Positions 11,761 through 21,528 of a stretch of 64,000 bases of DNA are shown piece after piece. A program made the position numbers and the translations under genes. This DNA comes from Turbatrix aceti (lineage: Eukaryota > Nematoda > Chromadorea > Rhabditida > Panagrolaimidae): contig OZ017770.1 in the NCBI GenBank assembly GCA_963969345.1, positions 6,023,246 to 6,087,245 on the forward strand. The letters run 5' to 3'. A model generated the notes under the pieces. That model did no database searches, was not told the origin of the DNA, and saw nothing but the letters and a program-made list of their open reading frames with translations. Every line of letters begins with the position of its first letter. Position 1 is the first letter of the stretch.

Positions 11761-13689
11761 AGTTGGAGTTCTAGGTGGCGGTGTGGGTGTTTTGGGAGGC
11801 GGCGGAGATGGTTCAGGTATGATTTCAGGTTCTGGCTCAGGAGGCGGAGGCGGTCTTAAGGTTTCTATCACACCTTCTTCCACCATAATCGCATTATCCA
11901 CAAACGTTTCCAAATTCAAATTTTCGACATCTGTGACGGGAATGTTAAATTGGTCTCCCAGATTCTTCACCAGTTGCTTCATGGTCAACCTTTTCCCGCC
12001 AAACCAAATTACAACGTTGCCAACATTTTCAATCTTGCGGCCGAAGTAATGCAGCTTCTTGAGATAATCGGCGGCGATTTCGATAGCAATGGTTGTAAGA
12101 GCGAGACCAATGGAAATATAGATAATTGTAAATATCATATAAGTCTCACTTTTTGGATATATGTCTCCAAGGCCAATTGAGGACAATGAAACAAAGTTGA
12201 AGTAGATGGCTTTGAAAAACGACATGTCGGGTTCGTAGGAGGAAAGTAGGAAGCCGCCGATTATCAGGTAAATGACAAAAAAGAAAAACAAAGATGCAGC
12301 TTGACTGCGTTCTTCTTCCTCTTCTTCTGACCCCTCTTGTGAACTTCCGGATATCTGGTCATCGGTATCGTCTCCTTGCACAACGATAATTGTAGAATTT
12401 GGTCTTGAAACAGTTTCAATCATGGATGAGTATTCACTGTCCTGGTGGAATACTTTGCAGTCGGATGTCATTAATGCTTGCTCTCCTGCTTCCATAAATC
12501 CGTCGTTTGCAACGTGCAGTGAACCTTCATTTGATACGGTCACGGCACTGATTTTTCTCAGACACCTGCATCGATTGTTGATTGCTCTATAATTACCGTA
12601 TAACTTAAAAAAACAAAAAACATATCAATTACCTCCAAACACGTTTTCCAGCACTTTCCCAGGTGTCGATTACCTCAGAAATAAACTTTCCCAAATCTGC
12701 GATGGCTAGCAAAGTGAAGGGAATCCCAATTAGCCCGTAGATAATGCAGAACAGTCTGCCTTGAAATGTCGAAGGGGCGACATTGCCATAACCTTAAAAA
12801 ATCGATGCGAACACGACAAAAAAAGGCACCAAACCAATTGTTGTGATGACAGTGAACGAAAAAAGAACAGAGTCAGAAAACGACCATGGCACCATGTATT
12901 CTTCTCTGTTGTTGACTAAAAAAGTTTATGTGTATAAAAAAATTACAGTAATTATTACCAAGGCCGAGCTCATCAAATTTATTGATAAAAACAACGTCGT
13001 TGAGGTCTGGCTCGTTTTCAACGGTAACGTGGTAGCATTTGTCCACAAGTCTGAGAGCAACATTGTGCAAAGCCTCTTCTGTGCAATCCATACCAATAAA
13101 TTTCTGAAATTGTGCATGTTCGTTCAAATAGAATTGAAAATTTGACTACCTCAATTGCGGACAAAACGCATTTCCTGCTCCGCATAACCTGGGCCAATTC
13201 TCGTTTTCCTCGACTTCTCGGTTGTCTGAACGGTAAAAAGGTTACAATTTGCCATGAAAAAAAAAACTTACGCCAAAACATGGATAATTTCTTTATATAA
13301 ATCACCGGTTGTCTGATTACTCGAAGAAAGAACGAAATGACTGTCGGTAAAATTAACAGCTAAAAAACTTGGATTTGATTGGCAATTTGAAATTTAATCG
13401 TTACCAAACTGATCCGTAGAATTCAAATCAACAACAGATGCGTTCAGCGTAATAGAGCGCTTTGATAGACTTTTAATTTCATCCGCCGATACAGTTTTAG
13501 TCTCTAACTTGCTCATTACCAGTGCACCCAGTATCGTGTAGCTCGCGACGCCCAATATCATCAACAAGTGCACAATAATCGGCGATGCCTAAACACATGA
13601 TAAAACCATGATTAACAATAAGGAATGTAACACATCACCTCAGAAATTTTTTTAAAATGCGCAGAATGAACAGTTGTAAGATGCTGCAT
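10859..13689 (-). CDS. TWK-type two-pore-domain potassium channel with Glu-Pro repeat tail
   Basis: Exons are 13689-13639, 13588-13405, 13359-13272, 13225-13150, 13103-12959, 12915-12835, 12792-12633, 12565-11514, 11468-11380 and 11329-10859 (798 residues). K2P channels carry background K+ current. TM1 ([20 protein letters not shown]) is followed by a long extracellular loop with four N-glycosylation sequons (NAS, NST, NFT, NQT). Then come pore 1 (TVITTIGYGNVAP), TM2, a cytoplasmic linker ending in an acidic run, TM3, pore 2 ([12 protein letters not shown]) and TM4 (about 406-428). The post-TM4 segment [20 protein letters not shown] resembles nematode TWK channels. It is followed by about 40 Glu-Pro dipeptides and a Ser-rich basic tail. 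The specific twk orthologue is not assigned. The alternative first exon at 14000-14035 replaces residues 1-17. Confidence 0.9.
11516..11760 (-). repeat. Hexanucleotide-type repeat encoding about 40 Glu-Pro dipeptides
   Basis: The minus strand reads GAR CCN repeatedly for about 240 bp within exon 8 of the K2P channel. Third positions vary, so it is degenerate rather than a pure microsatellite. Proline-glutamate repeats form stiff extended chains; a role in this channel is unknown. Confidence 0.9.
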
Positions 13690-13999
13690 CTTCTATCGTC
13701 CTAGCAAGCATACATGTATTTTTGAAGAAAAAATTTTTAGGACGTTGTACGCAAAGCGTGGACAATTAGCAAAACGCTTTGTGATAAAGGTGTGAAGTCA
13801 TTTTTAACCATGTGTAGCGCAGACAAAACAAGAATAGTGAATTCCGAAGCACCGGTCAACAATGAAAAGCTTTTTTTTTGGCTTTTAAAAAAAGAATATT
13901 CCAAAAATGTTTCTTAAGCCGAAAGGAACAACGTCAACTATGTAGGCCGTTAAAATAGGGCTGCTGGGTACAAATTTTTAAAGTGGAAATAATAATTAC

Positions 14000-14054
14000 C
14001 TTTTGACTCGTTTTCTTGACCCATTCCAGTCTCATGCTTGCAGCAGCAACAAGT
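14000..14054 (-). CDS. Alternative first exon of the K2P channel (coding 14035-14000)
   Basis: Twelve codons (MRLEWVKKTSQK) start at 14035 and end in a GTAATT donor at phase 0, the same phase as the 13689-13639 first exon. It therefore joins exon 2 (SPIIVHLL...) in frame. A strong TTTTTTCAG acceptor ends at 14055, just 19 nt upstream of the ATG, as for a trans-spliced leader exon. The two exons would give channels with different cytoplasmic N termini. Confidence 0.6.
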
Positions 14055-14055
14055 C

Positions 14056-15900
14056 TGAAAAAATGGCTTTCAGTTTTTCGAGTCTGTAACGTATCCTAAA
14101 ATTAGTTTTATTGCAAGCCCGTTTTACAAGCTTCAAAAGCAGCAAAAAAACCCTTGAACAATTCAAAAAAATAATGAATTCCTAGAAGAGCTTATAGCCA
14201 AGAGTCATAAGTGGCAATCATAATTTACCCCACGGTAAACCTGTCGGAGCTTGACAAACCGCAGGTAAACTTTTTCTATATTCAATGCTACCTTTGTACG
14301 CTTAAAAATGAATTATTGGAGATAAGTTGGGCAACGGTCATCAAATTGGCAAAGCGTAAAACAAAGTCGCAGTGAAAAGCACACACATCAGGTCACTTAT
14401 CCATCCGTGCAAATACCATTTCTGGACAACTCGCATAAATTATTAACATTTTTTTGATGCCTGTCAATGCTTTACAAATTTGATTTTGCATCGTCTGACA
14501 ATGCAATATTTTTTGGAGTGAAAAAAAAAGTAAAGCGGAACCAAGGATCGAGAGGCATCGTTTTCATAATTCTCGATTTTTTATAACTTTTGCCGCTGAT
14601 GAAAGTATAAAAAGTGCTTTCATTTATAAAAAAACGTTACCCCAACACCCCTTAGTAATTTAGATATTAAAAATGCAATACTTGACCGTTGTGTTACCCT
14701 ACAAATTTCTATTCGACGTTATTTTGGAAAATTGTTCGTACATTAGAACCTATTGAAAAAGAAATAAGAGTTGCGAACTATCTTGCCCCATTAATACCCC
14801 TAAGTAGTTAAAACAATCAGCTTACCGAGAAACACAGGGAAATCTGTTTAACGATATTGGTCCAAGAAACATCTGGTTGGACGTTGTCTCCGACACTGAC
14901 AGGCAGTGATTCTCACACATGGTTGATAGTACCAATAAAAGTAATAGAAAGAACAAAGATGGTGTTGAAAACAGATAAATTATTGTCCTAGGGTATCGTA
15001 GAAATAATAGATAGCATGTTCCTACTTTTCTATTTTCACAATATGTCAGTGAACTGTCCGACAAAAGAAGAACGGAACAACATTCTTATTTTTGCAAAGG
15101 TTAACAAACGTTGCGTGTAGCATTTAATTTATTTTATTCCAATTGACTCTTGTCTGCTTTGTGTCGTAAAATATTCTGTCGTTTTAAGCAATTAATTCAT
15201 TCTTCCGATATTTGGCTTTTTTTGGGGCATATTGTGTTACAGTTAAAAGATTGTGCCATTGCACACGCTCCGCCCTGACGGTGACAAAAAAGTTGCAGCA
15301 ATAAAAGCTACAAAACCAAAACAAAACTACATGAATGCATTTGCAGATTCAACCGGTAGTTCATGAAAACAAAACCACTCAATGCTTTAGCTGCAACCAT
15401 ATCTATCGACATTAATGAACTTTTGGCGTAAAAAATGGATAAAGTATAATTGAAACTACATACGACTTGACCTCTACTAATTTTGGTTGTCGTAAAAGAT
15501 ACTAGAAATAGCGTGACGTAATCGAGTTGCAAACGGCACCGGCATTCATTTCATGTAAATAATGCGGGGCAAACCAAACCGACTGCGAGAAACAGAAATG
15601 CAAAAAAACAAAACCTAAAACTGTAATTTTTTGCCTATTTATTTATTTATTTATTTATTTCACCATTACTCAGTGGTTAGTTATCATTAGACCAGATGTT
15701 AGGAGGCACAAATGACGTCCTATATTATCACGAAAATAATGCGGGGCAAACAGAAATGGTTTTTGCCTATATTATCACGAAAATAATAAAAAAAGCTCCA
15801 AAAATTGAGGTTTTTGACCATTGGCGGGCGCATTTCTAGCAAAGCGTCATGTTTTATTATTCAAGTCATATAAAACAGTTTTTATAAAGTTCTGCGGATC
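14056..15900. other. Upstream region of the K2P gene, no confident exon
   Basis: AT-rich DNA. An ATTT microsatellite lies at about 15638-15661. A short motif around AATAATGCGGGGCAAAC occurs at about 15559 and 15735, and TATATTATCACGAAAATAAT recurs at about 15721 and 15769, suggesting small local duplications. Further alternative first exons of the channel could lie here, but none was defensible. Confidence 0.4.
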
Positions 15901-15904
15901 AGCT

Positions 15905-17800
15905 TCTCTTGTTTTGTACTTGGCAATTCTATTCTTTCATGGAACAACATGCTTTTGTACCAAATTCAGTCACAACCCAAATGCTTGAAATTTGTGTCTA
16001 TAGACCTTCATTATCGTTGCAAATGTATTTGCAACGATAATGACGTTCCATCTGACGTACTCTGATTTTATCACAGCTTTTGATGTCGTGCCGCACAATC
16101 TTTGCCTAAAGAAAACGCAATATTTTGGCATTTTTATCTTTACTGACTGGAATGCGTCAAATTGAAGCGAAAACACAAGAAACAGATTGCCGTCGTTGAA
16201 ATTCTCGGCCTTTATCCAACTAACGCAAACGACTTCTATCACATTGGTACCGGGACTGGTTGACCATTCTTCCGTTAGCACACATTACAATTGTTCAATT
16301 GTTAGCAACACGTTACAAAAAAAAACAAGTAGAAAACGGCGTAAAAGTATGTAAAAACCCGTGTCGCACACGCAATGCTGCCCACGCCCACGCGATTCCC
16401 ATGAGGTCCCACCACGATTGGACAACAAAACAAACAACACTCGTCCGATCGTGCGAGATGTGCTGTTCATTCCGATAGCTGTGGTTGCGTGATTGTTTTC
16501 TGTTCTTCTGTGGTGTAATTTGTTGTTTCACGAATTGAAATGACACTGTTCGTTGTCATGGGTGTGTTTTTTAGCGTTTATTTGCGTTTTTTTTGTAGAT
16601 TTATCAATTTAAAATTGTTTGAAATGACACTGTTCGTTGTCATGGGTGTGTTTTTTAGCGTTTATTTGCGTTTTTTTGTAGATTTATCAATTTAAAATTG
16701 TTTTGTACTTGGCAACTCTATCACTTTTCATTTAACAATAACAAAATTCAGTCACTTCTTTAACTCGTGTCTATTTGCAATGATAATGACATTCCATCTG
16801 ACGTTATGTAGATACTTTAATTTTGTCACAGCTTGTAAGGTACAATCTTTTCCTAAAACATGCCATCCCCGGCTTGCTAGCACTTTCACGTGATCCAAGA
16901 TACTTCATAATGCAGACAATTTCATTACCACATTCGTTACTAAAAAATGACAAAAACGGCGAAAAAGTAGGTAAAAGTAGGACACCCGTGTCGTGTCGCA
17001 CACGCAATGCTGCCCACGCCCACGCGATTCCCATGAGGTCCCACCACGATTGGACAACAAAACAAACAACACTCGTCCGATCGTGCGAGATGTGCTGTTC
17101 ATTCCGATAGCTGTGGTTGCGTGATTGTTTTCTGTTCTTCTGTGGTGTAATTTGTTGTTTCACGAATTGAAATGACACTGTTCGTTGTCATGGGTGTGTT
17201 TTTTAGCGTTTATTTGCGTTTTTTTTGTAGATTTATCAATTTAAAATTGTTTTGTACTTGGCAACTCTATCACTTTTCATTTAACAATAACCAAATTCAG
17301 TCACTTCTTTAACTCGTGTCTATTTGCAATGATAATGACATTCCATCTGACGTTATGTAGATACTTTAATTTTGTCACAGCTTGTAAGGTACAATCTTTT
17401 CCTAAAACATGCCATCCCCGGCTTGCTAGCACTTTCACGTGATCCAAGATACTTCATAATGCAGACAATTTCATTACCACATTCGTTACTAAAAAATGAC
17501 AAAAACGGCGAAAAAGTAGGTAAAAGTAGGACACCCGTGTCGTGTCGCACACGCAATGCTGCCCACGCCCCCGCGATTCCCATGAGGTCCCGACTGGATA
17601 AAAACACTCCTCAACTGTCGAGCCCTCGCCAACGTTGTTCTCCGCTAACGTAAGTCAGATCGCGCGTGCTGTTTGTGCTGTTTGTTCATGGCGATATCTG
17701 TGGTTGCGTGATTGTTTTTCTGTGATATAATTTGTTGTTTTACGAATCGAAATGGCATTGTTCATTGTGATGAATGTGTTTTTCAACGTTTTTTTGTCTA
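15905..17800. repeat. Three-copy tandem repeat upstream of the tandem-exon gene
   Basis: Two near-identical blocks lie 549 bp apart: DNA from 16701 recurs from 17250 and stays nearly identical to about 17590. A more diverged copy precedes them (about 15905-16700). The part containing CGCAATGCTGCCCACGCC is found at about 16371, 17002 and 17551. The third copy diverges after 17590 and runs, at lower identity, into the putative 5' untranslated region of the 17949 gene. Open frames shared by the copies (for example 16804-17178 minus) show no known domain. Confidence 0.85.
16537..16703. repeat. 84 bp direct tandem duplication inside the first repeat copy
   Basis: The block beginning GAAATGACACTGTTCGTTGT occurs at 16537 and again at 16621, differing by about one base in a T run. 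The corresponding part of the next copy (from about 17168) has it only once. Confidence 0.9.
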
Positions 17801-17928
17801 TAAAAGGTGATTTTTTGAAAATCTACGCGCTAGTACATATATCTTGTAGTTTTTTTCTACGAGTCGCGTTTTCTTTCATCCTGTTTATTTTGCATTCTAT
17901 TGTCCATTTACATTTAATTCTTTTTCAG
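17650..17928 (+). other. Probable 5' UTR intron of the tandem-exon gene
   Basis: CTAAC|GTAAGTC at 17650 and TTCTTTTTCAG ending at 17928 make a good GT-AG pair. The next ATG in the supported frame is 20 nt later at 17949, and that frame has a TAG at 17940-17942, so coding must start at 17949. The acceptor may instead take a spliced leader. Confidence 0.45.
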
Positions 17929-17948
17929 GTTTACCCATTTAGCCAGTC

Positions 17949-19854
17949 ATGTTGATCCGATCGAAAGAAATCGCCTTCCTCAACACGGTTCGTCCGAACA
18001 TTCCTCTACGGGTCAAGTGAGTTTTTGTGGCAAGTCCCGGGTGATCCAATTTTGGGTATAATTTTTTTTAGACCCTGTCATGATCCAATTTTCGGCGGTT
18101 CTCGGCGACGATCGAAGTGAGTGTTTTTTTCTCTTTAATACCAAAGAAATAGAATGGAGGATGGTTGCGTTTGTAGAAAGCGGGGTTTTATACCATGCGT
18201 TTTTGTGATTGTTTTATTAGTTTTTTCCTGCTTTTTTCTCTAGCGTTTTTATTTTCTTTTATTACTTATTACCAAAACATTTCTTGTTATATATGAACAA
18301 AATGATGCAGATCAAAATATCGTGTAATCAAAATAATCAAAATTCTACGGTAAAGCCAACTGTAGCTTGGTACTCTGATTTCTGATGTTGTCCTTATGGT
18401 ACTCTGCATTGAGAATTCTTACTGTGACATTATCATTAAGGGTGTGATTAAGATCATTAAGATCATTATCATTAAGATTGCAGATTGTATTTTTTTCTAA
18501 AATAATTTTTTTTTACTTTTTAGATCCCTCGATATCACGACTGGTGACAACGCTGAAGTCGATGTGTAGGTTTTATTGGCTTAAATTTAAAAAAATATAT
18601 TTCAATTTTTAGCGGATTCGGGCCTAACTCTCATTATCCGATTGCCTACCCTCGCCGATGGAAAATCGTTCACGAAGTCGTCTCCAAGTAAGTTTGCTTG
18701 TTTGCAAAATTTAATTAAAAATACACTGGGTCATAAACGTCAGGATGCAGTTCATTTTTTTACAACTAAACAATCATTTTCTTTTGTTTTGTGAATTAGT
18801 CTTCAGCATTATTTTTTTAGACCTGATATGGAAATTCACCTGGGAGAAGTCGTAGAGTCCACCACGACTTGGATTCGTCACAAACTCGGGCGACCTCAGG
18901 TTGCTCGTTTTCGTTCTTGTCAATTCTTGCTTCAGTACAACGACGAGCCTCCCACAAACCGCAATTACTTCAACGACACCGAAACGTGAGTTTTTTTGTA
19001 TGCAAAAAATTATATGTATTTTTTTGCAGCCCAACAAGCTTGATGTCTTCAAACCACGATGATGATGATGAATTTCACGACCGTCATGCGGATGATGATG
19101 AACAGAAAAAGCCCGACCACGAACTGCCAACGTCGTCTCATCGCAAATACTTCAACGACACCGAAACGTGAGTTTTTTTGTATGCAAAAAATTATATGTA
19201 TTTTTTTGCAGTCCGTCGAGCTTGATCACGTCCCACAGCGATGATGATGATGAATTTCACGACCGTCACGCGGATGATGATGAACAGAAAAAGCCCGACC
19301 ACGAACTGCCAACGTCGTCTCATCGCAAATACTTCAACGACACCGAAACGTGAGTTTTTTTGTATGCAAAAAGTTATATGTATTTTTTTGCAGCCCAACA
19401 AGCTTGATGTCTTCAAACCATGATGATGATGATGAAGTTCACGACCGTCATGCGGATGATGATGAACAGAAAAAGCCCGACCACGAACTGCCAACGTCGT
19501 CTCATCGCAAATACTTCAACGACACCGAAACGTGAGTTTTTTTGTATGCAAAAAATTATATGTATTTTTTTGCAGCCCAACAAGCTTGATGTCTTCAAAC
19601 CACGATGATGATGATGAAGTTCACGACCGTCATGCGGATGATGATGAACAGAAAAAGCCCGACCACGAACTGCCAACGTCGTCTCATCGCAAATACTTCA
19701 ACGACACCGAAACGTGAGTTTTTTTGTATGCAAAAAATTATATGTATTTTTTTGCAGTCCGTCGAGCTTGATCACGTCCCACAGCGATGACGGTTTTGAT
19801 TGCCACGCAGATGCCGTTAATGACGATTTCTCGAGCGTCCGTTCGAGCTACTGA
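17949..19854 (+). CDS. Unrecognised protein with four tandemly duplicated 46-residue His/Asp-rich exons
   Basis: Exons are 17949-18016, 18072-18116, 18524-18565, 18613-18687, 18821-18985, four 138 bp repeats (19030-19167, 19212-19349, 19394-19531, 19576-19713) and 19758-19854 (347 residues). I do not recognise a family. The N-terminal part (about 1-130) is basic at first (GGSRRRSK) and contains YPIAYPRRWKIVHEVVS and TTTWIRHKLGRPQ. No signal peptide or transmembrane segment is visible. Each repeat encodes acidic His-containing sequence (HDDDDEFHDRHADDDEQKKP) and ends RKYFNDTET; the last exon is a shorter diverged copy. Every intron is phase 2 and every internal exon is a multiple of three. Within exon 5 a stretch starting GTTGCTC and ending CTTCAG (36 bp) could be a tiny in-frame intron. 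The Asp/His clusters could bind metal, which is speculation. Expression is inferred from intact splice sites and open frame. Confidence 0.7.
18986..19757 (+). repeat. 182 bp intron-plus-exon tandem array
   Basis: Each unit is a 44 bp intron (GTGAGTTTTTTTGTATG ... TTTTTTTGCAG) plus a 138 bp exon. There are four full units, and a fifth intron leads into the diverged last exon. Units differ by a few bases: copies 1, 3 and 4 begin PTSLMSSNHD, while copy 2 and the terminal exon begin PSSLITSHSD. Introns are as conserved as exons, so duplication was recent or is homogenised by gene conversion. Confidence 0.95.
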
Positions 19855-20055
19855 TTACCAATATTGACTAAGGCTGGCTAGATTAGGATTTTACCCCCCC
19901 CCCTTTTTTTTTGTAGTACAATGAATTTTTTCGGTGCGTTGACTATATTTGTATTTCCCGACTTTCACTGACAAACTAGCCCGACTTTCAACGCACCGCA
20001 CCTCTTCTCTTTTTTTCCATATATGTATTCTGCTACCGGTCTTAAAGACGCTCAG

Positions 20056-20061
20056 AATAAA
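20056..20061 (+). terminator. Candidate poly(A) signal of the tandem-exon gene
   Basis: AATAAA about 200 bp after the TGA stop at 19852-19854. No closer canonical signal was seen. Confidence 0.35.
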
Positions 20062-20330
20062 TTGATAACTGATGTATCGCCCGGTTCGCTCTAAGGCTTC
20101 CTGTTTCCGACTAATGCCAACAAACAATACCAACACACAAATACCAAATTTTTTCAAAATCAAACGAGCAAAATTTGTAGCAACCGGATACCTTGTCCAG
20201 AGAAACAGTGGTTAGTAAAGCCTTCAACATAAGGTCTTTTATAATAATTGCTAGGGATCAATCGGGTTACGGTTATGGGGACAACAAGAGAAAGCGGATG
20301 TTGCTGACATCGTCTGCGGCCGCAGCTCAT

Positions 20331-20719
20331 TCATTGGACGGCCTGCCGACGCGCAAATCGGTCCTTGCGCCAAATGTCAAGGCGAGGACTCAAACATCCT
20401 TTGTCTTTCCTTTTTGCTTCGCGCACGGGTTGATCTATAATCCTCACGGATACAACAGTAAAAAATACACCTGGCAAATAAAGACAAATGATATTCACGC
20501 ATGCCATTGGTAACCAAAGCAATAACTTGGATTCACGGACCGAGCAAAAAATTCTATTTGCGACATTAATGCTCATCAACTGCGGCATGATACCACTTGA
20601 TTGGTCTTTCAATTTCTTGGATCGAGCAACGCTCGCGAGTGATCGACATTGAGGAGAGTGCTTTTGCCCAGCCCAGATGATGTGCTGCATCGCGTATTCG
20701 ACACGGGCGTCATCGCTCT
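20331..20719 (-). CDS. Possible terminal exon of Ca2+-ATPase splice form b (weak)
   Basis: Joining the exon that ends at 21402 (phase 1) to a weak AATACAAG acceptor gives an open frame of about 129 codons (through EYAMQHIIWAGQK), ending at 20331. Against it, the acceptor lacks a pyrimidine tract and the frame contains a hydrophobic stretch unusual for a pump tail. A stronger acceptor at about 20759 is in the wrong phase. I cannot confirm the true 3' end of form b. Confidence 0.2.
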
Positions 20720-21401
20720 CTTGTATTCAAAATGAACTATCACAGAAGCAGGTTTCTGAAACTGCCACATAGGCAGGAAAAAGTTAGAAGTAAAAGCGTT
20801 TCTGAGCATTCAGCTATCCGAATCAAGTATAAAATTGGCCAAACAGGTCCGCCAACAATGGCTTGTTGTACTTTTTTTTCTTTCTAAATATTTGTTAGCC
20901 GACCTCTATATAAATCCTTCAATTCTTCAGTCATTTATTTTTATCTCGCACAGGTACTATCTGTTACAATCATAAAGAAAACTAAAAGCCACTTCACCTG
21001 GCCATAGAATATGCATTCAAACAACGAAATGATCTGCAGTTCTTTAGCGAAATGAAGTCATATCCCAAAAACAAAATTTAAAATTCAACTGTTTTCGTGG
21101 AAAAAATGAAACAAACATATTTTGCATGTGAGTTTGAAAACAAAAAAAACAAGGCAGTTAACAACGCAATAATATCATGAAGCACACCATTAGGCAAAAT
21201 ATGTGAACTCCTTCACAAGGCTAATGAGGAAATCCAATTATTGTGTTTTAGTAAATGGTGGGTAATACTATGTAACGGGATAGAAAAGAAAGATATCTCT
21301 TCAAAGTGACGAAACAGCTTCATTTTGACGAGATTGAGAATGTGAACGATTCATGCCTGTAAAAAGGATGGCATGATCTCTGGACGGAAACAATCACATA
21401 C

Positions 21402-21528
21402 CTTTGCCCTCTTGCTCGACTTGCAGTTTGAGTTGGCGGCTTATTTCCCGCAGACGAGCAGCACTGGGACCACTGAGAGATGGCTCCCTTCGTTCAAGAC
21501 CCGCTTGAAAGGCTTTCACAACGCGGAT
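21402..21528 (-). CDS. PMCA alternative calmodulin-binding exon, form b (IRVVKAF)
   Basis: Acceptor TCATTTTAG and donor GTATGT, with the same phase-0 entry as form a. It encodes [20 protein letters not shown], then a heptad-like segment [20 protein letters not shown]. It is a second, divergent calmodulin-binding sequence that would replace form a by alternative splicing. Confidence 0.8.

Noticed and set aside
11515..11859. Plus-strand open frame rich in Phe/Trp/Arg/Leu across the Glu-Pro repeat
   Set aside because: It is a frame shadow of the K2P exon, whose minus-strand frame continues into channel sequence with correct splicing.
16804..17178. 124-codon minus-strand frame shared by repeat copies
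   Set aside because: Conservation between copies is explained by recent DNA duplication. There is no domain, and it is truncated and altered in the third copy.
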